64,000 nt of DNA from contig NZ_OY781981.1 of NCBI RefSeq assembly GCF_963677565.1, positions 3,154,001 to 3,218,000 on the forward strand, read 5' to 3'. The position numbers were made by a program, and so were the translations under genes. Below are positions 42,181-51,948 of this stretch, one piece after another. Position 1 is the first letter of the stretch. Every line of letters starts with the position of its first letter. Under the pieces are notes generated by a model. It was given only the letters and a program-made list of their open reading frames with translations. It did not search any database and was not told the DNA's origin. Source of the DNA: an uncultured Draconibacterium sp. Lineage in GTDB: Bacteria; Bacteroidota; Bacteroidia; Bacteroidales; Prolixibacteraceae.

Positions 42181-42951
42181 ATGAATTCACACGAAGTAGA
42201 CTATAAAATTGGTGGTCACGACATTCAATATGTAGAAATTGAACTTGATCCGAACGAGACTGTAATTGCCGAAGCCGGTGCCATGTTATACATGAAAGAA
42301 GGTATCGATTTTCAAACTAAAATGGGTGATGGCTCAGATCCCGGTAAAGGGTTGTTTGGGAAATTAATGTCGGCGGCATCACGTAAAATTGCAGGCGAAT
42401 CCATTTTTATCACACATTTTACACACCGTGGATTGGGAAAAAGCCACGTCGCTTTTGCAGCTCCTTATCCCGGAACAATTGTGCCACTCAATTTAAATGA
42501 ATTTGGCGGAAATGTGATTGTTCAGCGCGATGCATTTTTATGTGCCGCTTTAGGAACAAAAATAAGTATGCATTTCAACCGTAAGCTTGGTGCCGGATTT
42601 TTTGGCGGCGAAGGTTTTATCCTGCAAAAACTTCAGGGCGACGGAAAAGCTTTTATTCATGCCGGTGGTACCTTAATCGAGCATGAACTTAATGACGAAA
42701 CACTACGTATCGACACTGGTTGTGTGGTTGGTTTTCAGGAAGGAATTAATTTTAGTATTGAGCAGGCTGGCGGTTTAAAATCAATGGTGTTTGGAGGCGA
42801 AGGATTATTCCTGGCTACGCTGCGCGGTACCGGAAAAGTTTGGTTACAATCTATGCCAATCAATAAATTAATTGATCAACTGTCGCCTGGAAGTGCCAAC
42901 ACCGAAAAAGGAGGAGGACAAGGTTTGTTGAATAACTTGCTGGAAGGATAA
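42181..42951 (+). CDS. AIM24/TIGR00266-family protein
   Basis: 256 residues from the ATG at 42181; a frame from 42124 is open but adds an unrelated hydrophobic leader. It starts MNSHEVDYKIGGHDIQYVEI and has alternating beta strands and glycines such as GGNVIVQRDAFLCAALGTKIS and GEGFILQKLQGDGKAFIHAGG, which fit the TIGR00266 family. The protein is cytosolic, with a beta-prism-like fold. Function is unknown; mitochondrial Aim24 relatives support inner-membrane organisation. Confidence 0.85.
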   Translation: MNSHEVDYKIGGHDIQYVEIELDPNETVIAEAGAMLYMKEGIDFQTKMGDGSDPGKGLFGKLMSAASRKIAGESIFITHFTHRGLGKSHVAFAAPYPGTIVPLNLNEFGGNVIVQRDAFLCAALGTKISMHFNRKLGAGFFGGEGFILQKLQGDGKAFIHAGGTLIEHELNDETLRIDTGCVVGFQEGINFSIEQAGGLKSMVFGGEGLFLATLRGTGKVWLQSMPINKLIDQLSPGSANTEKGGGQGLLNNLLEG

Positions 42952-43034
42952 TTCTAAAATTATAAATCTTTTTATGCATCTACCCTCAAACGCAAAAAAT
43001 AAACACATTATCATTAACCATTTAAATTTTAAAA

Positions 43035-43550
43035 ATGAAAACACTTTTAAGAACACTTGTAATTGTATCACTATTTTTTGTAGTAACTAAATCTCAGGCA
43101 CAAATTAGTGTTGGTGGCGGTCTCTGGTACGGTAGCGACATTAATACTATTGGTATAAGTGCAAACGGAAAATATTCCTTTAATGAGAAATGGAGTGCTG
43201 CACCTGCATTTACCTACTTTTTTGAGAAAGACTATGTAAAATGGTCGGCACTTGATTTTGATGCCAATTATAATATTACTGAACTGGAAAATGTTGGTAC
43301 CCTATACGGCATTGGAGGTTTAAGTGTAACTTTCTGGAAAGTTGATTTTGATGGAGGAACTATTGATATGGGTGAATTTGGCTCTTATGATTTGGATGTT
43401 GATGCTTCCGGATCGGATGTGGGCGTAAATCTTGGTATCGGTTTAAATGTCGCAGCATCTGAAAAACTGGCCATCGCTCCCGAAATAAAATATACCATAA
43501 GTGATGGAGGCTATTTACGATTAGGTGCCAAAATATTATTCGGACTATAA
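43035..43550 (+). CDS. Small outer membrane beta-barrel protein
   Basis: 171 residues. Signal peptide about 1-22 (ending SQAQ), then a glycine- and aromatic-rich barrel of about eight strands, starting QISVGGGLWYGSDINTIGIS and ending LRLGAKILFGL. It resembles small PorT/OmpW-type proteins. It lies in the run of envelope genes after the LytTR regulators. Confidence 0.75.
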   Translation: MKTLLRTLVIVSLFFVVTKSQAQISVGGGLWYGSDINTIGISANGKYSFNEKWSAAPAFTYFFEKDYVKWSALDFDANYNITELENVGTLYGIGGLSVTFWKVDFDGGTIDMGEFGSYDLDVDASGSDVGVNLGIGLNVAASEKLAIAPEIKYTISDGGYLRLGAKILFGL

Positions 43551-43679
43551 AATGTAAGTATAAATTACTGGAAGAGGTTTGAATCGGAACGAGCGCTTCC
43601 GAAAAAACCTCTTCGTTCAAAACAATCTGAATAATTTGTTTTTCCATTCTTACTATCAGCACTAAACAATCAATCACAA

Positions 43680-44750
43680 ATGAAAAAGATAATAATCCTG
43701 TTACTGGCAATTATCAGCATGAACTGTATGGCTCAGGAAGCAAAAAAATATGCTATAAAATCTGGTTATATAAAATATGAACTTTCTGGAAACACCTCCG
43801 GAACCAAAGAGCTATGGTGGGACGACTTTGGGCAGAAAAGTTGCGAGATTGAAAAGTCAACAACCACGACAAAAATGTTCGGTATAAAAAATACCGAAGA
43901 GAAAAATATGTGTACCGTTTTGGTAAAGGATAAATTTTGGGTAGCCGATTATATTGACGACTCCGGAACAAGTGGAACAATGCCATATTACCAGGATGCG
44001 CAGGATTTTGCCAGCGAAATGACAGAACAAGAGCAGCAGGAGTTTGCCGATGAATTGCTGGAGCAATTGGGTGGAAAAAAGTTGGGCACGGAAACACTAG
44101 GTTCTTATTCATGCGACGTTATGAAATTGATGGGCGCGAAATCATGGGTTTACAAAGGCATTATTTTAAAAAACGAAGCCAAAATTATGGGCATCGAAGC
44201 CAATGAAGAGTTTGTTGATTTTAATCCGAATGCAAAAGTTGCGTCGTCAAAATTTAACCCACCTACCGGTGTCGATTTCGAAAGCATCTCAGCACAACAG
44301 CAACAACAAGGACTTGGCGGATTAATGTCGGCTTTTGGCGAAATGGGCGACATGGAAGATATGGAGGACGACGACGATGATATTCTCCCGGTAAATTACG
44401 ATTTTGATGAATTTACTGAAGTTATTGAAAACTGCGATATGGAAGGGTATCGGTCGTTTGGTAAGGCTAATTCCGATGGAATTTATGTTGCCACTTTTAT
44501 GAAAGGAACACAAACCATTGCAATAACATTACAGGCCGATAAAAATATTGATATAAATAACGCAGAATACAAGGCGTTTAAACCTTTTAGAGCACATGGA
44601 CATAATTGCCGTTACGGAAACCTGACAGAAGAAGACGGAACTGCATTACTGGTTGAATATCCTTCACACAGTATGATTTTGTTAATTGTAGCCATGCCGG
44701 GAATGAGCAAAGAAGAAATGATGAAAATAGAAAATAAGCTTCAGTTTTAA
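43680..44750 (+). CDS. Secreted protein of unknown function with acidic segment
   Basis: 356 residues. Signal peptide about 1-18 (ending CMAQ). Domain 1 (about 20-185) resembles proteins of DUF4412 type in layout (IKSGYIKYELSGNTSG, cysteines near 59, 79 and 147); family membership is not certain. An acidic stretch (MEDMEDDDDDI) near 225 separates it from a C-terminal domain (about 240-356) with VAMPGMSKEEMMKIENKL. No catalytic motif. A terminator follows. Confidence 0.65.
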   Translation: MKKIIILLLAIISMNCMAQEAKKYAIKSGYIKYELSGNTSGTKELWWDDFGQKSCEIEKSTTTTKMFGIKNTEEKNMCTVLVKDKFWVADYIDDSGTSGTMPYYQDAQDFASEMTEQEQQEFADELLEQLGGKKLGTETLGSYSCDVMKLMGAKSWVYKGIILKNEAKIMGIEANEEFVDFNPNAKVASSKFNPPTGVDFESISAQQQQQGLGGLMSAFGEMGDMEDMEDDDDDILPVNYDFDEFTEVIENCDMEGYRSFGKANSDGIYVATFMKGTQTIAITLQADKNIDINNAEYKAFKPFRAHGHNCRYGNLTEEDGTALLVEYPSHSMILLIVAMPGMSKEEMMKIENKLQF

Positions 44751-44772
44751 ACTGGCTTAAATTGGGTAGAAT

Positions 44773-44819
44773 GATCCCTTGTCCGGTTTGCCTTAGGTTA
44801 ACAGGTACAAGGGATTTTT
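44773..44819 (+). terminator. Probable terminator
   Basis: ATCCCTTGT pairs perfectly with ACAAGGGAT around a 24-base loop, followed by TTTT. It lies 22 bases after the preceding stop codon. Confidence 0.7.
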
Positions 44820-44900
44820 ATGTATACAAACTTTTTTGCTCAACCTTTGTTTTATTTTCCTTAACTTGAGTCTCAAATAAATATCCAAACAATATTACGA

Positions 44901-45767
44901 ATGAAAAAATTACTGATTTTATTTTTATTAATTCCCGCATTTGTACTGGCACAAGAAGAAAAGAAAGATACACTTTGGACACGTAGTGGTAATACAACAC
45001 TTAATTTTTCCCAGGTTTCACTAAATAACTGGGCGGCAGGTGGTAAAAGTTCGATGTCGGGTGTTATCATGGTAAATTATGCGGCAAATTATAAAAAAGA
45101 CAAGTTAAGTTGGGACAACACCTTTGATTTTCGTTATGGCTTTTTAAAGGAAGAGGATATGGATTTACGTAAATCAGACGATAAGATTGATATCAGCTCA
45201 AAACTTGGTGTCGAGGCCAAAAAGAACTGGTATTATTCAGCATTACTCAATTTTAAATCTCAATTTGCACCTGGATATAATTATCCCGATACCGACAATG
45301 CCATTTCTAAATTTATGGCACCGGGTTACCTCAATCTAGGTCTGGGTATGGATTATAAAACTGACGGTTTTTCATTGATGATGGCACCTGTTTCCGGTAA
45401 ATTCACTTTTGTTATCGATGATGATCTTTCTGACGAAGGAGCTTTTGGCGTGGAAGAAGGGAAAAAGCTGCGTGCAGAACTTGGAGCCACAGTTAAGGCA
45501 CAACTGAAAAAGGATATCATGAAAAATGTGACGCTCGATACAAAAGTTGATTTCTTTTCAAATTATCTTGATCAACCAAAAAATATTGATGTCGACTGGA
45601 CATTCAAGATCATTATGAAAGTTAACGACTACCTCTCGGCGAACCTGATTACGCAGATGATTTACGATAACGATGTGAAGATTCAGGGAGAAGATCCTGA
45701 AAGCTCACCGGCACCTGCGTTACAGTTTATGGAATCGTTCGGGGTCGGACTGACGTTTAAGTTTTAA
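44901..45767 (+). CDS. DUF3078 outer membrane protein
   Basis: 288 residues. Signal peptide about 1-18 (ending VLAQ). SGNTTLNFSQVSLNNWAAGGKSS is a hallmark of DUF3078, followed by amphipathic strands of a barrel, ending FGVGLTFKF with the terminal phenylalanine needed for outer-membrane insertion. Function of the family is unknown. It is transcribed alone. Confidence 0.85.
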   Translation: MKKLLILFLLIPAFVLAQEEKKDTLWTRSGNTTLNFSQVSLNNWAAGGKSSMSGVIMVNYAANYKKDKLSWDNTFDFRYGFLKEEDMDLRKSDDKIDISSKLGVEAKKNWYYSALLNFKSQFAPGYNYPDTDNAISKFMAPGYLNLGLGMDYKTDGFSLMMAPVSGKFTFVIDDDLSDEGAFGVEEGKKLRAELGATVKAQLKKDIMKNVTLDTKVDFFSNYLDQPKNIDVDWTFKIIMKVNDYLSANLITQMIYDNDVKIQGEDPESSPAPALQFMESFGVGLTFKF

Positions 45768-45787
45768 TTGAAATTATACATAAGAAT

Positions 45788-45823
45788 GAAAAGCTTTCTG
45801 CAATTTGTGGGAAGCTTTTTTTG
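45788..45823 (+). terminator. Terminator after the DUF3078 gene
   Basis: AAAAGCTTTC and GGAAGCTTTT pair around a short loop, followed by a T-run. Confidence 0.8.
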
Positions 45824-46098
45824 TTTAGTTACGGGCTACGAGTTACAAAACCGGAGGGTTTAGCTGAGAAAATAGATTGTTGTATTCATTCAATTTGACA
45901 ATCTTATATCAATTTTCATTTATCTTTTCTTACCACAAAGCTTCACAAAGCAGGCACAAAGTTTCACAAAGAGCAAGGAAGCAGTTCAAGGAGATTTGCA
46001 TTTTTACAATTTAGCAGTTTTTCAATCTTCTTCAATCTTAAATCAATCTCCATCAATCTTTTTGCTCGTGGCTAGCGGCTCGTAGCTTGCAGCATTCC
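45824..46098. repeat. Intergenic stretch made of decayed short repeats
   Basis: Contains a GGGCTACGAGTTAC unit (45833-45846), three CACAAAG-type units (about 45952-45981), four CAATCTY units (46022-46060), and a GCTCGTGGCTAGCGGCTCG stretch (46064-46082), roughly inverted relative to the first. No gene is seen in these 275 bases. Confidence 0.6.
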
Positions 46099-47001
46099 TC
46101 ACAACACCGTACCTAAAGTAATCAGCAAAATGCCCGTAAGAATGCCAACAAGGTAAGCACCTTTTCTTTTCAGGTTTTGTTCTTTAAAGAGTAAACCGCC
46201 AATTACAAAAGCTACCAATACACTTCCGCGGCGCAATGCTGAAATAACAGAAATCAAAGCATCTTCGTTGCTTAGGGCATAAAAGTAGAGGTAGTCGGCA
46301 ATTACAAGGAAAACACCGATCAGCGGAATGGTCCAGCGCCACTCAAAGCTGATGTTCTTCCGTTTCCTTATTTTCTCGTTCAGCAAAACAAAGGGCAGCA
46401 GAATTACTACCTGGTAAACCGAAAACCAGGCCTGCACAGCAACACGATCAATTCGGCGCAAAATAAATTTATCATACAGCCCGCTACAGGCACCAAGCAG
46501 GGTTGCAGCCACAATAAAATAGATCCATTTATTGCGTTTGAAATTGATACCTTCCAGTTTTCCGGCGGTGGAAAACAGGTAAAAAAAAAGGAGTGTAATT
46601 AGAATCCCAATCCACTGGTAAGCATTTAACCGTTCGTGAAAAATGATCAAAGCTCCAATGAGCGTCCAAAGAGGGCCGGTGGCTCTGATGGGGGCTACAA
46701 TGGTAATAGGCAAGTGTTTCAGTGCAAAAAATGCCAATACCCAACTTGATACGACGATAGCTGATTTCAGCAAAACCTGCAAATGTTCGACAAAGGAAAT
46801 TTGAGGAACATAAAGGCCTGTATTGACTAAAAGATCGGGAAATTCTAGCGAGATAAGAATGAGTGGTGTAAACAATAGTGTGCTGGCAACAGTAGAGAAA
46901 AATAATACGGGCATTACCGCGTTACCGTTAACCGATTGCTTTTTGAAAATGTCGTAAATGCCCAGAAATAAGGCTGATGCTAATCCAAATAGTGCCCACA
47001 T
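46099..47001 (-). CDS. EamA/DMT-family membrane transporter
   Basis: 300 residues from the ATG at 46999-47001 (MWALFGLASALFLGIYDIF), which places the first membrane helix at the N-terminus; a start seven codons upstream is also possible. Ten membrane segments in two EamA repeats (about 1-130 and 150-295). The KRNKWIYFIVAATLLGACSG region begins the second half. Substrate unknown; it is unlike the other EamA protein (11925-12827) in sequence. Confidence 0.82.
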   Translation of the reverse strand: MWALFGLASALFLGIYDIFKKQSVNGNAVMPVLFFSTVASTLLFTPLILISLEFPDLLVNTGLYVPQISFVEHLQVLLKSAIVVSSWVLAFFALKHLPITIVAPIRATGPLWTLIGALIIFHERLNAYQWIGILITLLFFYLFSTAGKLEGINFKRNKWIYFIVAATLLGACSGLYDKFILRRIDRVAVQAWFSVYQVVILLPFVLLNEKIRKRKNISFEWRWTIPLIGVFLVIADYLYFYALSNEDALISVISALRRGSVLVAFVIGGLLFKEQNLKRKGAYLVGILTGILLITLGTVL

Positions 47002-47158
47002 AGTGCTTTGTAAAGGCGCCAAAAGTAGCCGTTTTATATGAACTTTATATTTCCTAAAGGTTATGATTTCAGTGAAATCTATTCCCGATCATTTTTTTCG
47101 ATATGAATTTTAAAAACCAAAGTTCTTTTGTATTGTTCAAAGAATTAAGAGTACAAAA

Positions 47159-47392
47159 ATGAATTTTTTAAAAGCAAAACAAGTTGCCTTGATATTTTTG
47201 GGAATCGGGGCATTGGGAGGATTTTTATACTGGAGATTTGTGGGGTGTCAGAGTGGTACTTGCCCCATCAAATCTGTTTGGTATTGGAGTACATTGTGGG
47301 GAGCTGCTGTTGGTTATCTACTTGGCGATTCCGTTAATGATTATATCCTGAAGCGAAAAAAGAGATTTGACGAAAATGATAGGAAAATTTAA
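47159..47392 (+). CDS. DUF6132 small membrane protein
   Basis: 77 residues. Two hydrophobic segments (about 8-26 and 43-60) flank a loop with CQSGTCPIKSVWYWSTLWG, where two cysteines may form a redox-active or metal-binding pair. This matches DUF6132. The 3' end overlaps the thioredoxin gene by 17 bases, which suggests a functional partnership in thiol redox. Confidence 0.75.
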   Translation: MNFLKAKQVALIFLGIGALGGFLYWRFVGCQSGTCPIKSVWYWSTLWGAAVGYLLGDSVNDYILKRKKRFDENDRKI

Positions 47393-47675
47393 AAGCATAA
47401 TTAACTGCAGTCGTCCGGTATTGGTAGACTTTTATGCCGATTGGTGTGGACCATGTAAACAAATGCCTGCCATTTTAAAACAGGTGAAATCAGAATTGAA
47501 AGAAAATGTCAAGATCATAAAAGTGGATGTTGACCGCAACCCGAATATTGCCTCGAAATACCAGATAAGAAGCATTCCAACGCTCATGCTTTTTAAAGAT
47601 GGTGAACTAAAATGGAGTGGAATGGGAGTGCGCCCTGCTCATGAAATTAAGAATATAGTAGAGCAACATTCGTAA
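47376..47675 (+). CDS. Thioredoxin family protein
   Basis: 99 residues from the ATG at 47376; a TTG three codons before it is less likely. The active site is DWCGPCKQM (near residue 25), followed by SIPTLMLFKDGE with the cis-proline. It is full length for a thioredoxin and has no signal peptide. The gene overlaps the DUF6132 membrane protein, so this thioredoxin probably serves that protein. Confidence 0.9.
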   Translation: MIGKFKSIINCSRPVLVDFYADWCGPCKQMPAILKQVKSELKENVKIIKVDVDRNPNIASKYQIRSIPTLMLFKDGELKWSGMGVRPAHEIKNIVEQHS

Positions 47676-47692
47676 ATCGTTAAATAAAGATT

Positions 47693-50029
47693 TTATTCCA
47701 CGGTTATCGTTTCCTCCAGACGAATATCATCCGAGGCGGCACCGATCATCAGTTTAAAATCACCTGCTTCAACAACATGCTCGTAATTGGCATCTATCAT
47801 GCTCAACTGTTCTTCTCCGATTGAAAATGTAACTCTCTTCGTTTCGCCTTTTTTCAGTGCGACCTGTTTAAAATCGATCAGTTGCTTTATGGGACGTACA
47901 GTTGATGCATATTCGTCGCGCAGGTACAGTTGAACCAGTTCTGTTCCATCGTAATCCCCGGTGTTCTCCAAATCGAATGAAACGGTGTAGGTGTATTTAT
48001 CCTGCTTTTCTGTTGTCATATTTTCGTAAGTGAACTTAGTATAACTTTTACCGGCGCCGAAGGCATACAGCGGTGCCGAACTTCCTTCTACATAATTATG
48101 CGCTTTCGGATTCTTTTTGTTGTAGTAATTAGGCAGCTGGCCCACACTGGCAGCAATCGATACCGGTAGACGTCCACTAGGGTTGTAGTCGCCAAACAAT
48201 ACATCGGCAATTCCGTTACCTCCTTGTTCTCCCGGATACCAGGCTGTAAGCAGCGCATCGGCATTTTCGGCAGCCCAGTTCATATTCAACGGGCGTCCTT
48301 CAATATAAATAACCACCAAAGGTTTGCCTGTATTTTTAATGGCTTTCAGCAGTTTCATCTGATCGCCCATTAAACCAAGTGTTGAGCGGTCGTTACCTTC
48401 GCCACTTTCCATATCGCTTAATACTTCACTGTTGGCAATGGCAGCACCGGTTTCCTGGTAGTCGGTACTAAAATCCCGGGCACTCGATCCGCCAACCACA
48501 ACTACAACTACATCGGCATTTTCAGCTGCTTTAACCGCAGCAGGAATATTCGATTGTGTGGTGTCGCGAATGGAACATCCTTTTTCGTAGATCACATTCT
48601 CTTTGCCCAATTTGTTTACAATACCCTCGTAAACGGTAACTACTGATTCGGCCGGTTGCGGTGCAGTGTAGTCACCCAACTGGTTGTACATCATGTTGGC
48701 ATTGGGGCCAACAACGGCCACTCTAATATAGTTTTTCGAAAGTGGTAAAATCGCACTTTTGTTTTCAAGAAGAACAGTTGACTGCTGTGCCATTTTTCGC
48801 GCCAGTTCAATATTTTCCGCACTGTGAACAACTTCTGCTGCTGCTTTCGGGTTAACAAAAGGTTGATCGAATAAGCCCATTTCGAACTTTAAACGAATTA
48901 CATGGCACACTGCGGAATCAACAACACTTTCATCAAGAATGCCCTGCTCAACGGCATTTTTAAGTCTTACATAAGCTTGTCCGCCAAGGTCAACATTAGT
49001 GCCGGCTTCAATGGATTTTAAAGCAGCTTCTTCATCTGTTTTTACAATGTAATGCGAACCGGCAATTCCTTCAATGCTAAACAGGTCGGAGACCGTGTAA
49101 CCTCTGAATTTCCAGTCGTTGCGCAAAATATCGGTCAGGTATTCTTTATTCATGGTCGACGGAATTCCATCGATAGAATTATAGGAAGTCATAACCGTTA
49201 AGGCTCCTGCATCGATAGCGGCTTTAAACGGAGGAAAATAGTTCTCGAGCAAATCACGGCGACTCACAATCGATGCATTTCCGTTAATGCCAGATTCAGG
49301 CACTCCGTAAGCAACAAAATGCTTCAGTGTTGAAATTACGCTGTTATCCTTTGAAAGATCGCCACCGCCAAGACCTTTTACCATTGCACTTCCCATATGT
49401 GCGATCAGGATCGGGTCTTCTCCAAAAGTTTCTTCTACACGTGACCAACGCGGATCGCGAGCCAAATCAAGAATAGGGCCGTAAGCAATGTGTGCACCCT
49501 GAGCACGTATTTCTGCTCCGATCGCTTCCCCCATTTCCTCCATCAGTTCGGTGTTGAAAGTGGCAGCCTGTCCCAAACTGGTTGGGAAAACGGTTGTTCC
49601 GATTGCCATATGTCCGTGAGCAGCTTCTTCTGCCAGAAACACCGGAATGCCCAGTCGTGAATTGTCAATAAGGTATTGTTGCAATGCATTTGCTGCCTCG
49701 GCAGCCTGCACAGGAGAAAGTCCGGTTTTTAGTGTTTTCTGTGTCCAAGGATCGGCACGGAAAGTAGCCCAGTACATCCCGGGTTGTTTTTCCTTTTGCA
49801 TATTTTTGAACGTTTCGGAAACACTAACCTCCGTACCGTTCTTTTCATACATTTCCCAACCCATCGGGCAAAGTAACTGCCCCAATTTTTCGTCCAGCGT
49901 CATGCGGCTCAGCAAATCCTGAGTTCTTTCTTCAACTGAATATTGATTGTTTTTGTAGATAGGTTTTGCCGGTTGAGCACTTGCAATACAACCCATTAAC
50001 AGCAAACAAAAAAGAATTCTGAACCTCAT
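47693..50029 (-). CDS. bglX: GH3 family beta-glucosidase (BglX-like)
   Basis: 778 residues. Signal peptide about 1-18. GH3 N-terminal TIM barrel (about 40-375), with TSYNSIDGIPSTMNKEYLTD and the nucleophile aspartate in FRGYTVSDLFSIEGI. Alpha/beta sandwich (about 405-650) with VVVGGSSARDFSTDYQETGA, and a C-terminal fibronectin-III-like domain (about 690-775). It releases terminal beta-linked sugars from oligosaccharides in the periplasm. Transcribed alone; no SusCD pair is near, so the substrate is not indicated. Confidence 0.93.
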   Translation of the reverse strand: MRFRILFCLLLMGCIASAQPAKPIYKNNQYSVEERTQDLLSRMTLDEKLGQLLCPMGWEMYEKNGTEVSVSETFKNMQKEKQPGMYWATFRADPWTQKTLKTGLSPVQAAEAANALQQYLIDNSRLGIPVFLAEEAAHGHMAIGTTVFPTSLGQAATFNTELMEEMGEAIGAEIRAQGAHIAYGPILDLARDPRWSRVEETFGEDPILIAHMGSAMVKGLGGGDLSKDNSVISTLKHFVAYGVPESGINGNASIVSRRDLLENYFPPFKAAIDAGALTVMTSYNSIDGIPSTMNKEYLTDILRNDWKFRGYTVSDLFSIEGIAGSHYIVKTDEEAALKSIEAGTNVDLGGQAYVRLKNAVEQGILDESVVDSAVCHVIRLKFEMGLFDQPFVNPKAAAEVVHSAENIELARKMAQQSTVLLENKSAILPLSKNYIRVAVVGPNANMMYNQLGDYTAPQPAESVVTVYEGIVNKLGKENVIYEKGCSIRDTTQSNIPAAVKAAENADVVVVVVGGSSARDFSTDYQETGAAIANSEVLSDMESGEGNDRSTLGLMGDQMKLLKAIKNTGKPLVVIYIEGRPLNMNWAAENADALLTAWYPGEQGGNGIADVLFGDYNPSGRLPVSIAASVGQLPNYYNKKNPKAHNYVEGSSAPLYAFGAGKSYTKFTYENMTTEKQDKYTYTVSFDLENTGDYDGTELVQLYLRDEYASTVRPIKQLIDFKQVALKKGETKRVTFSIGEEQLSMIDANYEHVVEAGDFKLMIGAASDDIRLEETITVE

Positions 50030-50149
50030 AGCTTTTATTTTTCGTATTTGAATTACGATGCAAAAATATGGATTACAATTAAATGCAGAACAGAATTGAG
50101 CAGAACAGTTGAAACGTTAAAGAATTGTTGATACTACAGGACTTTTAGA

Positions 50150-50851
50150 TTATTCATTCGCTAAATTTACAATGTGGCAGGCAACTACACCAGCAGTTTC
50201 CGTTCGTAGTCGAGCATCTCCCAATGAGATGGCATCAAATCCATTTTGCAAAGCAAGATTAACTTCCTCGGGACTAAAATCACCCTCAGGACCAATTAGA
50301 ATAAGAACATTGTCGCCGGGATTTACAAGGTTTTTTAGATGAGGTTTTTCGCCCTCGTTGCAATGTGCAATAAATTTTTTTGTTTCAGTGGCTTGTGAGA
50401 TAAGATCGGAAAGTTTTGTCAACTCATTTAATTTGGGCAAATAAGCTTTAACCGATTGTTTCATGGCCGAAACCAGGATTTTCTCTAGACGCTCCGGTTT
50501 TATCACTTTTCTTTCTGAATGTTCAGAGAGGAGAGGGGTGATCTCATCGATACCTATTTCGGTGCATTTTTCCAGAAACCATTCCGTGCGGTCGATATTT
50601 TTGGTAGGTGCGATGGCAATGTGCAAATGGAAGTCTTTCTTGCCAAACTCAGTTTGAGAATCAATAATGATGAGCTTACATTTTTTAGGATTAGCATCAG
50701 TAATCCGGGCTTTGTAGAATCCACCTTTACCATCAACCAACTCAATTTCGTCGTCTTCTTTTAAGCGAAGTACGCGAACAGCATGTTTCGATTCGGTTTC
50801 ATTTAAAATAACTTCGGCACCTGAAATAGTCGGGACATAAAATAACTGCAT
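50150..50851 (-). CDS. rsmE: 16S rRNA (uracil-1498-N3)-methyltransferase
   Basis: 233 residues. N-terminal PUA-like domain (about 1-70), then a SPOUT methyltransferase domain with the trefoil knot. LIGPEGDFSPEEVNLAL and LGDARLRTETAGV are diagnostic of RsmE. It methylates U1498 of 16S rRNA in the 30S subunit. Length is normal and it is transcribed alone. Confidence 0.94.
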   Translation of the reverse strand: MQLFYVPTISGAEVILNETESKHAVRVLRLKEDDEIELVDGKGGFYKARITDANPKKCKLIIIDSQTEFGKKDFHLHIAIAPTKNIDRTEWFLEKCTEIGIDEITPLLSEHSERKVIKPERLEKILVSAMKQSVKAYLPKLNELTKLSDLISQATETKKFIAHCNEGEKPHLKNLVNPGDNVLILIGPEGDFSPEEVNLALQNGFDAISLGDARLRTETAGVVACHIVNLANE

Positions 50852-50943
50852 GGTTTCAAAACTTTTTCAAGTGCCAAAGTTAGTAAAATTGTTATTCTGA
50901 TTTTTTCGAAATAACGAAGCGGGGAACAAATATAATGGTGAAA

Positions 50944-51948
50944 TTAGGATTCAGGTTCTTCGCTGAATTTAAATGTTTTGTACAAGTATCCCATTGCCGG
51001 GAAAATGATCAACACACCAACAACCAATGCAATCAATAGGAATAGCTGTACTTGTTGGGGCGCTTTAGCCGCCTGAATAGTAATATCGTGACCGCTGTTT
51101 GTTTTTACCAGCACCGGAAACTGAATAGCAAACCATCCTGTAACAATCAGCGTAGTTTGAAGCCCCGCCGTTAATCGCAGCCAGTTACCTTTGTTTTTAT
51201 TCAGAAAATACCAAAATGCAGGCAGTGCGAGTGTTGCTATAACAATGCATGTTACGCTTATCGGAGAATTAATAAAGTCTTTCAACAAAGGATGACCGGC
51301 AACTTTTGCAGTAGCAAAAACAACAGATCCCATAACCACCAGTGCAATTAGCAAACGTTTGGTCATGCGTGTAAAATAAGTGATGTAGTCTTTGTCATCG
51401 ATCTCACTCACAGTAAAAATACCTGCTAAAAAAGCAAACAACAACACCATAAACAAGCCCATGCTTACCGAAAACCAGTTCAGCCACGGATGGATGTAAA
51501 CCGCATAAAAACCGAGCTGATAATTCATTGATATTTCGCCGAGTATCAGGCCGCCAACCGTTACTCCTAAAAAGAAAGTAGTAAAAACACTGGAGTAACG
51601 GAATATTGCTGAATAGATGGCTTTGGGGCGTTCTTCATCAATGTCGTAATGTCGGAATGTAAAAGCCGTACCACGCGCAATAATGCCAAGCAATACAAGT
51701 AAAACCGGGATGTGCAATGCAGTAAGAATAGTAGAATAAACCGTTGGAAATCCGACAAACAGAATTACAACCACCAAAATGAGCCACACGTGGTTGGCTT
51801 CCCAAACCGGAGCAATAGCACGCGACACTATTTTTGATGCTTTTCCTCTCGACAGCAATTCGAGAATGCCGCCGCCAAAATCGGCACCGCCAAGTAATAC
51901 GTAAAGCATTAAACAAATAACCAGTATAATTAAATTAGCTTCAGCCAT
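50944..51948 (-). CDS. cydB: Cytochrome bd ubiquinol oxidase subunit II
   Basis: 334 residues and eight or nine membrane segments. It starts with MAEANLIILVICLMLYVLLG and GADFGGGILELL, which is typical of CydB. Together with CydA it forms the bd-type quinol:O2 oxidoreductase of the inner membrane, a high-affinity oxidase found in many microaerobic or oxygen-tolerant anaerobes. The start overlaps the cydA stop by 8 bases. No cydX is recognised after it. Confidence 0.93.
   Translation of the reverse strand: MAEANLIILVICLMLYVLLGGADFGGGILELLSRGKASKIVSRAIAPVWEANHVWLILVVVILFVGFPTVYSTILTALHIPVLLVLLGIIARGTAFTFRHYDIDEERPKAIYSAIFRYSSVFTTFFLGVTVGGLILGEISMNYQLGFYAVYIHPWLNWFSVSMGLFMVLLFAFLAGIFTVSEIDDKDYITYFTRMTKRLLIALVVMGSVVFATAKVAGHPLLKDFINSPISVTCIVIATLALPAFWYFLNKNKGNWLRLTAGLQTTLIVTGWFAIQFPVLVKTNSGHDITIQAAKAPQQVQLFLLIALVVGVLIIFPAMGYLYKTFKFSEEPES

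Noticed and set aside
45952..46060. Possible CRISPR-like repeat array
   Set aside because: The units are only 7 to 12 bases, irregularly spaced, without constant spacers, and no cas gene is nearby.
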